This document shows positions 1-8,500 of a stretch of 64,000 nt of DNA, piece after piece. The notes below the pieces were generated by a model. The model was not told where the DNA came from. It ran no database searches and was given only the letters and a program-made list of their open reading frames with translations. This DNA is from Motiliproteus coralliicola (GTDB lineage: Bacteria > Pseudomonadota > Gammaproteobacteria > Pseudomonadales > Balneatricaceae), in assembly GCF_003345655.1 (NCBI RefSeq), contig NZ_QQOH01000005.1, forward strand, positions 124,001-188,000. The letters are read 5' to 3'. The translations under genes were made by a program, and so were the position numbers. Within the stretch, counting starts at the first letter, position 1. Each line of letters begins with the position of its first letter.

Positions 1-202
1 TCAATCTCGTTACGAGGTGTCGGGTTATGCCGACTCCAAACCGCTGGTTCCAAACAATTCAGCCGAGAACCGCTCGATCAACCGGCGGGTCGAGATCGTG
101 ATCCAAAAGGGCAAGGACGAAGAGCTGTTCAACCGCTTACCTGCCGGAACTGGCGGTATCGAGGTCGAAGGTTTGGATCTAAATCCTTCGGAAATTTTCT
201 AA
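1..202 (+). CDS. OmpA/MotB-type C-terminal domain protein, 3' end only
   Basis: Only the last 66 codons are present; the reading frame is open from base 2 to the TAA at 200-202. The residues SGYADSKPLVPN and the later SINRRVEIVI match the end of the OmpA/MotB peptidoglycan-binding domain, where the Asn and Arg-Arg-Val-Glu cluster is the family signature. After this comes a tail of about 30 residues, longer than in plain OmpA proteins and typical of the flagellar stator proteins MotB and MotD. I infer a stator subunit that anchors the motor to the cell wall. The N-terminal membrane segment that would decide between MotB/MotD and an OmpA-like lipoprotein is outside the window. Confidence 0.75.
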   Translation, partial: QSRYEVSGYADSKPLVPNNSAENRSINRRVEIVIQKGKDEELFNRLPAGTGGIEVEGLDLNPSEIF

Positions 203-277
203 CTAGAATCTGCTAACAGATTCTAAACTGTATCCAGATTAGCCACGTCGCCTGATCGGCGGCTTTGGAGTTCATCA

Positions 278-1234
278 ATGCTTCGTGTCTTTGGTATCCA
301 CAACGGTCGACTGGCCGAGCAGCGGGCGCAGGAAAATGATGAACAAACCCCGCGCCTGGGCGAAGGGGCCTGGATCGATGCCCACGAGCCCAGCGACGAG
401 GAGCGTGACCGGCTCGAGGCCTTTTTGCGGGCCGAGCTGCCCGAATCCGATGATGTCGAAGAGATCGAGGCCTCGGCACGTTATTTCATCGACCACCTCG
501 GTATTCATATTCACTCACTGTTCCTGGCCCAGAGCGAGGGCCGGCATCAGACCGTCACCACCGCTTTCATCTTACAGCCGGATCGATTGATCTCGATCCG
601 CGATGACGATCTGGCTGACTTCCGACTCCTGCGTCTGCGCACCCGTGCCGGACAGATCGAGGTCAACACCCCGGCGGAACTGCTGGTATCGCTGTTCGAT
701 CAGAAAGTCGAGAACCTGGCTGACCAATTGGAGGATATCCATACCGATCTGGAAACCGTCAGCTATTCGGTGCTGGAGGAGGAGGACTCGGCCTTGGACG
801 ATGCGATCGATCAGTTGGCCAAGACCGAGGACAGCAACGGTAAGATCCGGCTCTGTCTGATGGATACCAAGCGGGCGGTGGCCTATATGATGCGCCAGCT
901 GCGTAATGCGCCGGATCTGCAGGAACAGTGCCGTGAAATCATGCGTGATATCGATACGTTGATGTCCCACAACACCTTCCTGTTCGATAAGATCAACTTC
1001 CTGATGGACTCCACCCAGGGCTTTATCAATATCAAGCAGAACCAGATCATCAAGATCTTCTCGATCGCCGCCGTGGTGTTCCTGCCGCCGACCATGATCG
1101 CCAGTATCTACGGGATGAACTTCCAGTTTATGCCGGAGCTGGCCTGGGAGTTGGGTTATCCCTGGGCGCTGCTGTTGATGGTGCTGGCCGGGATCGCTCC
1201 CTACCTCTACTTCAAGCGTAAAGGCTGGCTGTAA
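278..1234 (+). CDS. corA: CorA family magnesium/cobalt transporter
   Basis: A 318-residue inner-membrane channel protein, normal length for CorA. The cytoplasmic N-terminal alpha/beta domain and long helix fill residues 1-255. Two membrane helices close the protein, and the first ends in YGMNFQFMPEL, which holds the CorA signature Gly-Met-Asn that forms the ion entrance. The C-terminus is basic (FKRKGWL), as in the family. The GMN motif and the MPEL loop favour Mg2+/Co2+ uptake by CorA over the ZntB zinc exporter branch. The gene stands alone, 75 bp after the MotB-like gene, and nothing in the leader looks like a Mg2+ riboswitch. Confidence 0.9.
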   Translation: MLRVFGIHNGRLAEQRAQENDEQTPRLGEGAWIDAHEPSDEERDRLEAFLRAELPESDDVEEIEASARYFIDHLGIHIHSLFLAQSEGRHQTVTTAFILQPDRLISIRDDDLADFRLLRLRTRAGQIEVNTPAELLVSLFDQKVENLADQLEDIHTDLETVSYSVLEEEDSALDDAIDQLAKTEDSNGKIRLCLMDTKRAVAYMMRQLRNAPDLQEQCREIMRDIDTLMSHNTFLFDKINFLMDSTQGFINIKQNQIIKIFSIAAVVFLPPTMIASIYGMNFQFMPELAWELGYPWALLLMVLAGIAPYLYFKRKGWL

Positions 1235-1357
1235 GCGCCAGTTTCCAAAGATGTTTTCTATAAGCGGCGTCCAGGTGGCGCCGTTTGCGTTGTTGCCGAT
1301 GCGGGACTAAGCTGAATCGCCGATCAGCTTTGAGAGCAATAACAATAGGAACCTATC

Positions 1358-2005
1358 ATGATCAAGGTGTTTGGATACCCTAATACCCGCTCGTTACGGA
1401 TCACCTGGCTGCTGGAAGAGCTGGGGTTGGATTACGATTACCAACTGGTTGACCTGGCTAAGGCTGAACACCACTCGGACTGGTACCGGGCGATCAACCC
1501 CAACGGCAAGGTGCCGGCGATCAACGATGGCGATCTGGTGATGTTCGAATCCGCTGCGATTGCCAGCTACCTGGCGGATAAATACGGCGACAACCGGATG
1601 ATTCCCGAAGTCGGTACGCTCGAACGGGGATTGTACGAGCAGTGGAATCGCTATGCCGTTTGCGAGCTGGAGCAGCCGCTTTGGACCATCGCCAAGAGCA
1701 AGTTTGCGTTGCCCAAGGAGCATCGGGTAGCGCAGATCCAGCCGACCAGTGTGTGGGAGTTTCAGCAGGCGCTGAAGGTTCTCAGTCAGGGGCTGGGTGA
1801 CAACGATTATCTGGTCGGTAACCGGTTCACGGTCGCCGATATCCTGGTGGCGCAGACCCTGCAGTGGGGAGTGGTGTTCAAGCAGACCATTGAGCAACCC
1901 AACCTGCAGGCCTATCGGGAGCGGATGCTGGCCCGGCCGGCTGTGGCGCGAGCCATGCAGCGCGAAGCCGACGCCTTGGCGAATCAGCAGCAAACAGAAA
2001 GCTAA
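1358..2005 (+). CDS. Glutathione S-transferase family protein
   Basis: A 215-residue cytosolic protein of normal GST length. The N-terminal thioredoxin-fold domain (about 1-80) begins MIKVFGYPNTRSLRITWLLEEL. It contains NPNGKVPAI, with the cis-proline that positions glutathione, and FESAAIASYLADKY, with the Glu-Ser glutathione-binding pair. The helical C-terminal domain contains FTVADILVAQTLQW, the N-capping box of the GST fold. The substrate cannot be read from sequence. A ribosome-binding AGGA sits 8 bases before the ATG. It appears to be a single-gene unit. Confidence 0.9.
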   Translation: MIKVFGYPNTRSLRITWLLEELGLDYDYQLVDLAKAEHHSDWYRAINPNGKVPAINDGDLVMFESAAIASYLADKYGDNRMIPEVGTLERGLYEQWNRYAVCELEQPLWTIAKSKFALPKEHRVAQIQPTSVWEFQQALKVLSQGLGDNDYLVGNRFTVADILVAQTLQWGVVFKQTIEQPNLQAYRERMLARPAVARAMQREADALANQQQTES

Positions 2006-2055
2006 TTTGACAAGCTTTTATCGGGTTCTGCAAATCAAAAGCCAGTTTTGATTAA

Positions 2056-2493
2056 TCAGCTTTCCAGCATGAAGGTGACCGGACCATCGTTGAGCAGCGC
2101 CACCTTCATATCGGCGCCGAAACGACCGGTTTCCACCGTTGGGTGGAGTCGGCGTGCCTGTTCGACGAAATAGTCGTACAACTCCTCGCCCAGCGCCGGA
2201 GGGGCGGCACTGGAGAAGCTGGGCCGCAGCCCTTTACGGGTGTCGGCGGCTAGGGTGAACTGCGAGACTACCAGCAGACCACCGCCGGTCTGGCTCAGGC
2301 TCAGGTTCATCTTGTCATCCGCGTCGGCGAAGATGCGGTAAGCCAGTACCTTCTTCAGCAGCTTGTCGGCGCTGGCCTGATCGTCGCCTTTCTGGACCCC
2401 CAGCAGCAGCAGAATACCGGGGCCGATCTGGCCGTTAACTTCATTGTTGATGGTGACGGAGGCCTGGCTGACACGTTGAATCAGGGCGAGCAT
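2056..2493 (-). CDS. dtd: D-aminoacyl-tRNA deacylase
   Basis: A 145-residue protein that hydrolyses D-amino acids from mischarged tRNA. Family motifs are visible: the N-terminal [13 protein letters not shown], the SQFTLAAD stretch (Ser-Gln-Phe-Thr of the active-site region), and the C-terminal GPVTFMLES, which carries the cross-subunit Gly-cisPro pair. An in-frame ATG six codons upstream exists, but the chosen Met gives the family's usual N-terminus. It lies 54 bp downstream of pip on the same strand, the arrangement also known in Pseudomonas, so the two are probably co-transcribed. Confidence 0.95.
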   Translation of the reverse strand: MLALIQRVSQASVTINNEVNGQIGPGILLLLGVQKGDDQASADKLLKKVLAYRIFADADDKMNLSLSQTGGGLLVVSQFTLAADTRKGLRPSFSSAAPPALGEELYDYFVEQARRLHPTVETGRFGADMKVALLNDGPVTFMLES

Positions 2494-2547
2494 GGGGTTC
2501 CTTAACTGCAAGGTTCGGTGTGCTGTTGGGCGAGTGATTCTACCAGC

Positions 2548-3498
2548 TTAAGCCAGCCGCAGCGCAAACTGGTTGGTGGCTTTGATCAGGTTGTCGGTGA
2601 TGCCCGGCTCTAGCGCCGAATGTCCGGCATCGCGGACGATATGGAGCTCGGCGGTGGGCAGTTTCTCATACAGTGCATAGGCCTGGTTGATCGGGCAGAC
2701 CATATCGTAGCGACCATGGATGATGATGGTCGGAATATCCTGGATTCGAGCGGCATGATCAAGAATCTGGTTCGGCTCGATAAAGGCGTTGTTGACGAAA
2801 TAGTGCGCCTCGATACGGGCCATCGCCAGGGCCACATGGGGATCGCTGAAGTGGGTCACCAGCGAATTGCTCGGATTCAGGGTCGAACAGCGCGCCTCCC
2901 AGGTCGACCAGGCTTTGGCGGCGGCCATGCGGGCCAGTTCGTTATCCGAGGTCAGGCGGCGGTAGTAGGCGCCGACGAAATCCTGTTGTTCCTCCGCCGG
3001 TATCTGGGCGGCGTAATCTTCCCAGAAGTCCGGGTAGATATGGTTGGCCCCCTGCTGGTAAAACCAGCGTATATCCTGTTCGCGACACAGGAAGACACCG
3101 CGCAGAATCAGACCGTTGACCTGCTTGGGATGGGTCTGGGCGTAGAGAAGGCTTAGGGTTGCCCCCCAGGAGCCCCCGAACAGCAGCCAGCTGTCGATGT
3201 CCAGATGCTGACGGATCGCCTCGATATCGTTGATCAGCAGCTCGGTGCGGTTGCCCTCCAGTTCGGCATGGGGCTTGGAACGGCCGCAACCGCGCTGATC
3301 AAACAGGATGATGCGGTATTTTTCCGGATCAAAAAAACGGCGATTGAAGGGGCTGGTGCCGCCGCCGGGACCGCCATGCACGAACAGCACTGGACGACCA
3401 TTGGGGTTGCCGCTCTCTTCCAGATAGAGACTGTGCCGGTCATCGACATCGAGCCATTGCTGTTTGTAGGACTGAATCTCAGGGAAGAGGCTGTGCAT
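2548..3498 (-). CDS. pip: Proline iminopeptidase
   Basis: A 316-residue alpha/beta-hydrolase that removes N-terminal proline from peptides (family S33). The oxyanion motif HGGPGGG is near residue 41, the DQRGCGRS motif near 67, and the nucleophile elbow GGSWGATLS near 108. The catalytic His is in DAGHSALEPG near the C-terminus. Its length matches cytoplasmic Pip, and there is no signal peptide. It sits between an unknown two-gene pair upstream and dtd downstream, all on the minus strand. Confidence 0.95.
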   Translation of the reverse strand: MHSLFPEIQSYKQQWLDVDDRHSLYLEESGNPNGRPVLFVHGGPGGGTSPFNRRFFDPEKYRIILFDQRGCGRSKPHAELEGNRTELLINDIEAIRQHLDIDSWLLFGGSWGATLSLLYAQTHPKQVNGLILRGVFLCREQDIRWFYQQGANHIYPDFWEDYAAQIPAEEQQDFVGAYYRRLTSDNELARMAAAKAWSTWEARCSTLNPSNSLVTHFSDPHVALAMARIEAHYFVNNAFIEPNQILDHAARIQDIPTIIIHGRYDMVCPINQAYALYEKLPTAELHIVRDAGHSALEPGITDNLIKATNQFALRLA

Positions 3499-3581
3499 GA
3501 CGTCGCTCCTGCTAGTCTATCCCTTTGATAATAGCGGCAATGGACCGATAGTCACAGCGAGTCGTGGCGATTCTCTGTGGC

Positions 3582-3983
3582 TCAATTGGAGCTGCAGGGC
3601 TCGGCCAGGGTCTGGCGGATCAGGGTCAGTTCCCGGGCGGCTCGCTCGGCGCTTAGCGGCTCAATGGGGAGGCTGTGGTAGAGCGGGTTGGGGTGTTGGT
3701 CGCGCCATTGTTGAGCCTGTTGCCGGTTAAGGAACAGATGCAGGCCCGACTCGATCATGGTGGCGCTGTTGGTCATGCTCCACTCGATCAGAAATAGCTC
3801 TGCGCATGGGGTCTGTTCGAGTCGATCAAGAAGCGCACTGTTTTGGTGCGAGTCGAATGGATCACCGCCATCGATGTTGTAGCTGCGCAGTTCGCTATGC
3901 TGGGGCTGTGGGATATGGATGGTATGACCGCTATCCTGTTGCAGCGTCAGAATCTGACGCAGCAGCTGATTGAAGACGCTCAT
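3582..3983 (-). CDS. Conserved hypothetical protein
   Basis: A 133-residue protein I do not recognise. It is soluble and mixed alpha/beta with no signal peptide. It overlaps the small membrane protein gene upstream by four bases (ATGA), which implies translational coupling, and lies 83 bp before pip on the same strand. Gln, His and Ser/Asn are frequent. No catalytic motif stands out. Position suggests it belongs to the pip-dtd transcription unit, which does not by itself indicate a role. Confidence 0.6.
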   Translation of the reverse strand: MSVFNQLLRQILTLQQDSGHTIHIPQPQHSELRSYNIDGGDPFDSHQNSALLDRLEQTPCAELFLIEWSMTNSATMIESGLHLFLNRQQAQQWRDQHPNPLYHSLPIEPLSAERAARELTLIRQTLAEPCSSN

Positions 3984-4159
3984 TCCTGTTTGCCGGATTC
4001 GCTGTTTGCCGCGGCGCTATCCTTTTCTTTCTCGGCGGGGGATTCTGCTTCGTCTTTCTCGGGCTCGTCCTTGAAGGCCAGCGGAATCAGACGCCCGATC
4101 ACAAACCAGCCCACCAAGAAGACAAACATCGGTGCGAGCACCATTATCGATTCTAACAT
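3980..4159 (-). CDS. Small single-pass membrane protein
   Basis: A 59-residue protein with one membrane helix at about residues 4-26 (MVLAPMFVFLVGWFVIGRLI), followed by a highly charged Glu/Lys/Ser tail. The start at 4157-4159 is preferred over one 13 codons upstream because a GGAG ribosome site lies just before it and the membrane helix then begins immediately. Its stop codon overlaps the start of the next gene. The family is unknown to me; such proteins often modulate a larger membrane partner, but none is indicated here. Confidence 0.6.
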   Translation of the reverse strand: MLESIMVLAPMFVFLVGWFVIGRLIPLAFKDEPEKDEAESPAEKEKDSAAANSESGKQE

Positions 4160-4360
4160 AGAGACTCCGTACGGCTGTGCCGGACCGACCCGGCCCATGG
4201 CGATTGATTTGTTGATGTGAAGGTCCGTCGATGATCTTGTGACCTTTACCGCTCTGATTCTATCCCAGCTGGGCGAGGATTTGTCTGGGTTAGATCAAGA
4301 CGGATTAAAGATTGGCGGGTCCTGCACGTTACGCAGGCTTCTTCAGCCAGGGAGCAGACA

Positions 4361-4388
4361 AAAAAATCCCCGCCGAAGCGGGGATTTT
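4361..4388 (-). terminator. Intrinsic terminator after the typA tail copy
   Basis: On the minus strand a GC-rich hairpin (CCCGC/GCGGG stem with CGAA loop and flanking AAAT/ATTT pairs) is followed by seven Us. It lies 12 bases after the stop of the orphan typA tail and was probably the original terminator of typA before the island arrived. Confidence 0.8.
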
Positions 4389-4399
4389 CAGTCAAACGA

Positions 4400-4608
4400 T
4401 TAACCGCCGCGAGCGGCACGCTTACGCTCGTGCTCCTTCAGGAACTTCTTACGCAGGCGGATATGGTGCGGCGTCACTTCGACCAGTTCGTCGTCTTCGA
4501 TAAAGTCCAGTGTCTGCTCCAGGGTGAAGCGGACCGGCGGGGTCAGCTGGATGTTTTCATCGGAGCCGGAGGCGCGGATGTTGGTCAGCTGCTTGCCCTT
4601 GGTCGGGT
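4400..4608 (-). pseudogene. typA: Orphan 3' end of typA (copy 1)
   Basis: These 209 bp match the last 69 codons and stop of intact typA (17482-17690) with four mismatches. One of the four changes an Ala to Thr (LEQT instead of LEQA); the others are silent. Homology ends abruptly at 4608, after which a different sequence (TCAAATCTCC, then the AAATAAATCTGTCCC motif) begins. It has no start or upstream coding part of its own, so it is a remnant or duplicated recombination site rather than a gene. The terminator at 4361-4388 follows it. Confidence 0.9.
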
Positions 4609-4617
4609 CAAATCTCC

Positions 4618-5006
4618 AAAAAATAAATCTGTCCCGGTTTTCGTGTCCCGGTTTTCTGCTGGGATAGATCAAGGTGAACCGAAGATCATGGAGCCTATCG
4701 GAGCCTGGTCGCGCTTTTCTGTTCCGATTCGGTGCAGACTGCGAACCAGACGGGCAGGGTTATCGACCCTGGTCACCCCGTCCTTGGGGCCGTGACCCTA
4801 TGTTGAAATTATCGGGACCGGGGGAGCAAAAAAAATAAATCTGTCCCGGTTTTTCCGTCTTCGATAAAGTCCAGCGCCTGCTCCAGGGTGAAACGGACCG
4901 GCGGGGGTCAGCTGGATGTTTTCATCGGAGCCGGAGGCGCGGATGTTGGTCAGCTGATTGCCCTTGGTCAGGTCAAATCTCCAAAAAATAAATCTGTCCC
5001 GGTTTT
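4618..5006. repeat. Three copies of a 24-bp direct repeat
   Basis: The unit begins AAAAAATAAATCTGTCCCGG and ends in TTTT. Copies are at 4618-4641, 4830-4853 and 4983-5006. The second and third copies immediately flank the short typA fragment. The first and third are each preceded by the same typA-derived end plus TCAAATCTCC. I associate similar motifs (GGGACAGATTTATTT read on the other strand) with transposase-rich neighbourhoods in gammaproteobacteria, from memory and unverified. Confidence 0.85.
4856..4973 (-). pseudogene. typA: Second partial typA tail (copy 2)
   Basis: About 118 bp matching an internal part of the typA 3' end (the [19 protein letters not shown] region) with several substitutions and one inserted G in the run at about 4902-4907, which breaks the frame. 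Both ends abut copies of the 24-bp motif. It lacks the last part of typA, including the stop. It appears older or more decayed than copy 1. Confidence 0.85.
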
Positions 5007-5057
5007 CTGATCCTATCTTCTATTTCGATATAGCGATAACATGCCAGCACGTAACCA

Positions 5058-5573
5058 TCATCCTGAGCCTGGTTTTGATTTTGACAGATACTCCTGTAAA
5101 AAATCACTAACTTCATCAGCAGCCTGCAGCGATTTCAAATGGTAAAGCATAACTTCATCATCACTGCCGTCTTTTTGTGCTTGCTTAAGCAGAGAGGTGT
5201 ATCTCACTTCATCATCTAATAATCGCTTGTGCTTTTCGTAAGGCACTCCGTGAGTTAGCTGGTACTGCCATAAGTTCCACTTGTAGGCAGAGTCAATCTC
5301 TTCAGGAATCTCAGCTGCAGATAAATCTAGACTTCTAATGATTTTATCCAGAGCTTTTTCATAATCATTTTCAGATAAATTAAATTTTTTCCATTCAATC
5401 CTGTTACCAGCCCCCCACTCTGATGGATCTCTTTTGCAAAGGTCGCTCAGTACAGTGTATGGAGGAATCACTTTAGCCTGATACATATAGTGGAATTCCA
5501 AAAGAAATTCATGTAAGTCACTATCATGACTTTCCACACCTACATTTGTAGAGACCGTATATTTTACTCTCAT
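5058..5573 (-). CDS. Probable immunity protein for the adjacent Rhs toxin
   Basis: A 171-residue, acidic, soluble protein of no family I recognise. It starts 8 bases after the stop codon of the 3900-residue YD-repeat protein, on the same strand, and is AT-rich like the toxin-encoding end of that gene but unlike the surrounding chromosome. In Rhs and other polymorphic toxin systems the gene directly downstream of the variable toxic tip normally encodes the cognate immunity protein, so that role is inferred from position, size and composition only. No signal peptide is present, consistent with protection in the cytoplasm. Confidence 0.65.
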   Translation of the reverse strand: MRVKYTVSTNVGVESHDSDLHEFLLEFHYMYQAKVIPPYTVLSDLCKRDPSEWGAGNRIEWKKFNLSENDYEKALDKIIRSLDLSAAEIPEEIDSAYKWNLWQYQLTHGVPYEKHKRLLDDEVRYTSLLKQAQKDGSDDEVMLYHLKSLQAADEVSDFLQEYLSKSKPGSG

Positions 5574-5581
5574 AATTAATT

Positions 5582-8500
5582 CTACTTGGGCATCATTAAG
5601 TTAGCACCTGTATACACGGCCGTGACTGGTACACAGCTCCCCCTTGGGCCAGGTTTATATGATTCAACGCCAAGATGAAGAAAGCCAGTACTCTCCATAG
5701 CTACAAAATAGCTAACATCTTGATTTCGTGGTTTTGCGTATAAAACTGACCGTAAATCTGTTTGTGTCCAGCCAGATATCCATGGATGCAATAGCGTTGC
5801 ATAAATACCAGGGGGGCGTTCTAGGCCATCTGGGTGCTTAAACCACTTAGATGCAAATCCGCACTGCATTGCCATTATTGCTCTTGCTGCAACACGATCT
5901 GTGTAATGATAAACAAGATCTCCTCGGCCTTTCGATGATTCTGTAACCTTTGACTCAAGCTTTCCACGCTCTAGCTCCAACATCTTCTGAGCTGCAGCAC
6001 TATTTGCAAGCATGGTTGTATATGAGTCATTCACACCATATGCAATGGTACCCGATGCAAACAAGCCTACCGCTATCCGGGCGAAAGAGCTTACTCCTAC
6101 TGCAATAGAGGTACTTTGAATCTGAGAACTAATTCCGCTTGGTGCAATAAGTCCAAAACCAAATTTACCTGTCGGATCAATGTAACTACTGGGATCAGAA
6201 TTAGCATAAAGGTATTTATTGAGAGTTATGGGATCATCATCCCAGCCTTCAAATAAATCCTGCTGCCTAAACCGTCCAACTTCCTGGTCATAATAACGCG
6301 CCCGCAGATAGTACTGCCCCAGGCTCGGATCAAACTGCTCTCCCGCAAACTGATAGCTGTTCTCCGTACTACCGGTCCGATTCAGCAGCCCACCAAACGC
6401 CTCATAGCCGAAGCTGTCGCTCAGGTTACCGCTTTCATCGGTTAATGAACGGGTCGAGCCCAGGCCGTCGTAATGGAAGAAGAACTCTTCCCCTCCCTGC
6501 TCCTGACTGATCAGGTCATCACCGTAGCGGTACAGGATCTGATGGCTGGTGCCGGCTTCCACCAGTACCTGGGCATAGTCGCGGTTGCTGTCGACGGTGT
6601 ACTCGGTGGTATCACCCGCCTCAGACTTGCTGATGCGGATGCCGTCCGGGTTATAGCCGAACCTGGTATCGATCCCGGCTTTGTTGAGACTGACTAGCTT
6701 GTTGTCGGCATCGTAGCTGTAGCGGGTGACCAGGCCGCCCTCGGTTACGCTCAGGGTGTTGCCGTTATCGTCGTAGCTGTAGAAGGTGCCGCCCTGCTGG
6801 GTCAGCCGGTCGTTATCGTCGTAGACGTAACTGGTGCTGACACCATCGATGGTCTGATAGTCACGATTACCGACTTTGTCGTATTGGTACGTTGCGTTGT
6901 AGTCACCGTTAACAGGGTCGGTGATCTGCTCGCTGACCAGTCGGTACAGTTGATCGTAACTGTATTGGCTGTCACGGCCATTGGCTTCGAGGATACCGGT
7001 GCGGCGACCGGTGGCATCGAGGTTATAGCTGAATCGGCTCAGCAATGCACCGCCCGGGCCGTAGTGGCTGATCTGCTCCAGCCGGTTAAGGTTGTCGTAG
7101 ACGTAGGTGGTGCTGGTGCCGTTGGCGTAACTGATAGAGCTGCGGTTGCCGACTTGGTCATAGCCGTAGCTGGTGGTACCGCGTACATCGGTAACGCTTT
7201 CCAGTCGGTTCAGCACATCGTAGCCGAACTGCTGGTCGAGTAGCACATTGGCACCGCCGTCGATCACCTGCAGTCGGGTACGGTTGCCGTTGGCGTCGTA
7301 GGCGTAGTGCAGCTGGTTGCCGTTGGGTTGGGTCTCTTGGATCAGGCGGTTACGACTGTCATAGCGATACAGCCAGGTGCCTTCGGCGTTGCCGGCACTC
7401 AGGCGGTTGCCTTCGGCATCGTAGCTGAAGGCCTCTGCGCTGCCGTCGTGATAATCGGTGCGGGTCAAGCGGCCGTTGCTGTCGTAACGGTGGTGGCGTG
7501 TGTTGCCGTTGAAGTCGGTCTGTTCGACCAGCTGCCCAGCGGCATCGTAGACGAAGCGCTCACGCTGACCCATAGGTAGGATGCGGGCGGTAACCCGACC
7601 CAGGCTGTCGTACTCCCAGCGGGTGGTACGCCCTTCGGCATCGGTCTGGGTCAGTTTGTTGCCAGCCTCGTCATAGCTGTAGTGGGTTTCACCACTGAGG
7701 GCATCGGTGACGCTGGTCAAGCGCCCCAGTGCATCGTAGCGGTACTGGGTGCTGATGTTGGCCTGATCGGCCTGAGCGGTACGGCGGCCCAGCGCATCCA
7801 ACGTATCAGCCAACGTCGATGCGTTATCGAAGCGGGTTTCGGTTCGCTGATCCAGCGCGTTATAGCTGTAGCTGGTGGTGTGCCCCAGCGCGTCGGTTTC
7901 GCTGATCAGGTTACCGTTCTGGTCGTAACCGAAACGGTGCTCCTGCGCCAGTGCATTGCGGCTGAGGATACGACGACCGGCCCGGTCATAGTTGTACTCG
8001 GTACGGTTGTTGTTGGCATCGATTTCGGCGGATACCCGGCCCGCCTCATCATACTCGGTGCTAATCACCGAACCGTCCGGGTAGATGGTCTGCAGCAACC
8101 GGTTGAGATCGTCATAACCGTAATGGGTGGTGTGACCCAGCCGGTCGGTATCCGTCAGTTTGTTGCCTTCGGCATCGTAGCTGCTGCGACTGAACGTACC
8201 ATCGGGATAGCGTGTCTCCAGCAAACGACCGTAGACGTCGTAGTCGTATTCAGTACGACGTTGAAGGCTATCGATAGCGGCGGTCTGGTTACCCAGCGCA
8301 TCGTACTCGCTGTGCTGGACACTGCCGTCGGGCAGCTGGGTTTTGATCACCCGGTTTTGGGCGTCGTAGGTGTAGACGGTGACATCATCGACCACCAGGC
8401 CATCGGCCAGGGTGCGGGCACGGGTTTCGCTCAGCACATTACCGTTGGCATCGTAGCTGTAGTGCACCACCTCACCCAGGTGGTTGGTCTCGGTCAGTTT

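Larger units (their letters stand above)
4609..5057. other. Non-coding island end with repeated motif
   Basis: No gene seen. The stretch holds three copies of a 24-base motif (AAAAAATAAATCTGTCCCGG plus TTTT) at 4618-4641, 4830-4853 and 4983-5006, and a second partial typA tail at 4856-4973. The roughly 190 bp between the first two motifs shows no open frame that looks coding. Confidence 0.7.

Noticed and set aside
1235-1357. A CGGCG/CGCCG hairpin after corA considered as a terminator
   Set aside because: The stem is short and only a weak, interrupted T stretch follows, so I do not call it.
4400-4672. A 90-codon minus-strand open frame that could be called a small gene
   Set aside because: Its C-terminal 69 residues are the end of TypA and its N-terminus is read from the 24-bp repeat region, so it is an accidental fusion over a duplicated tail.
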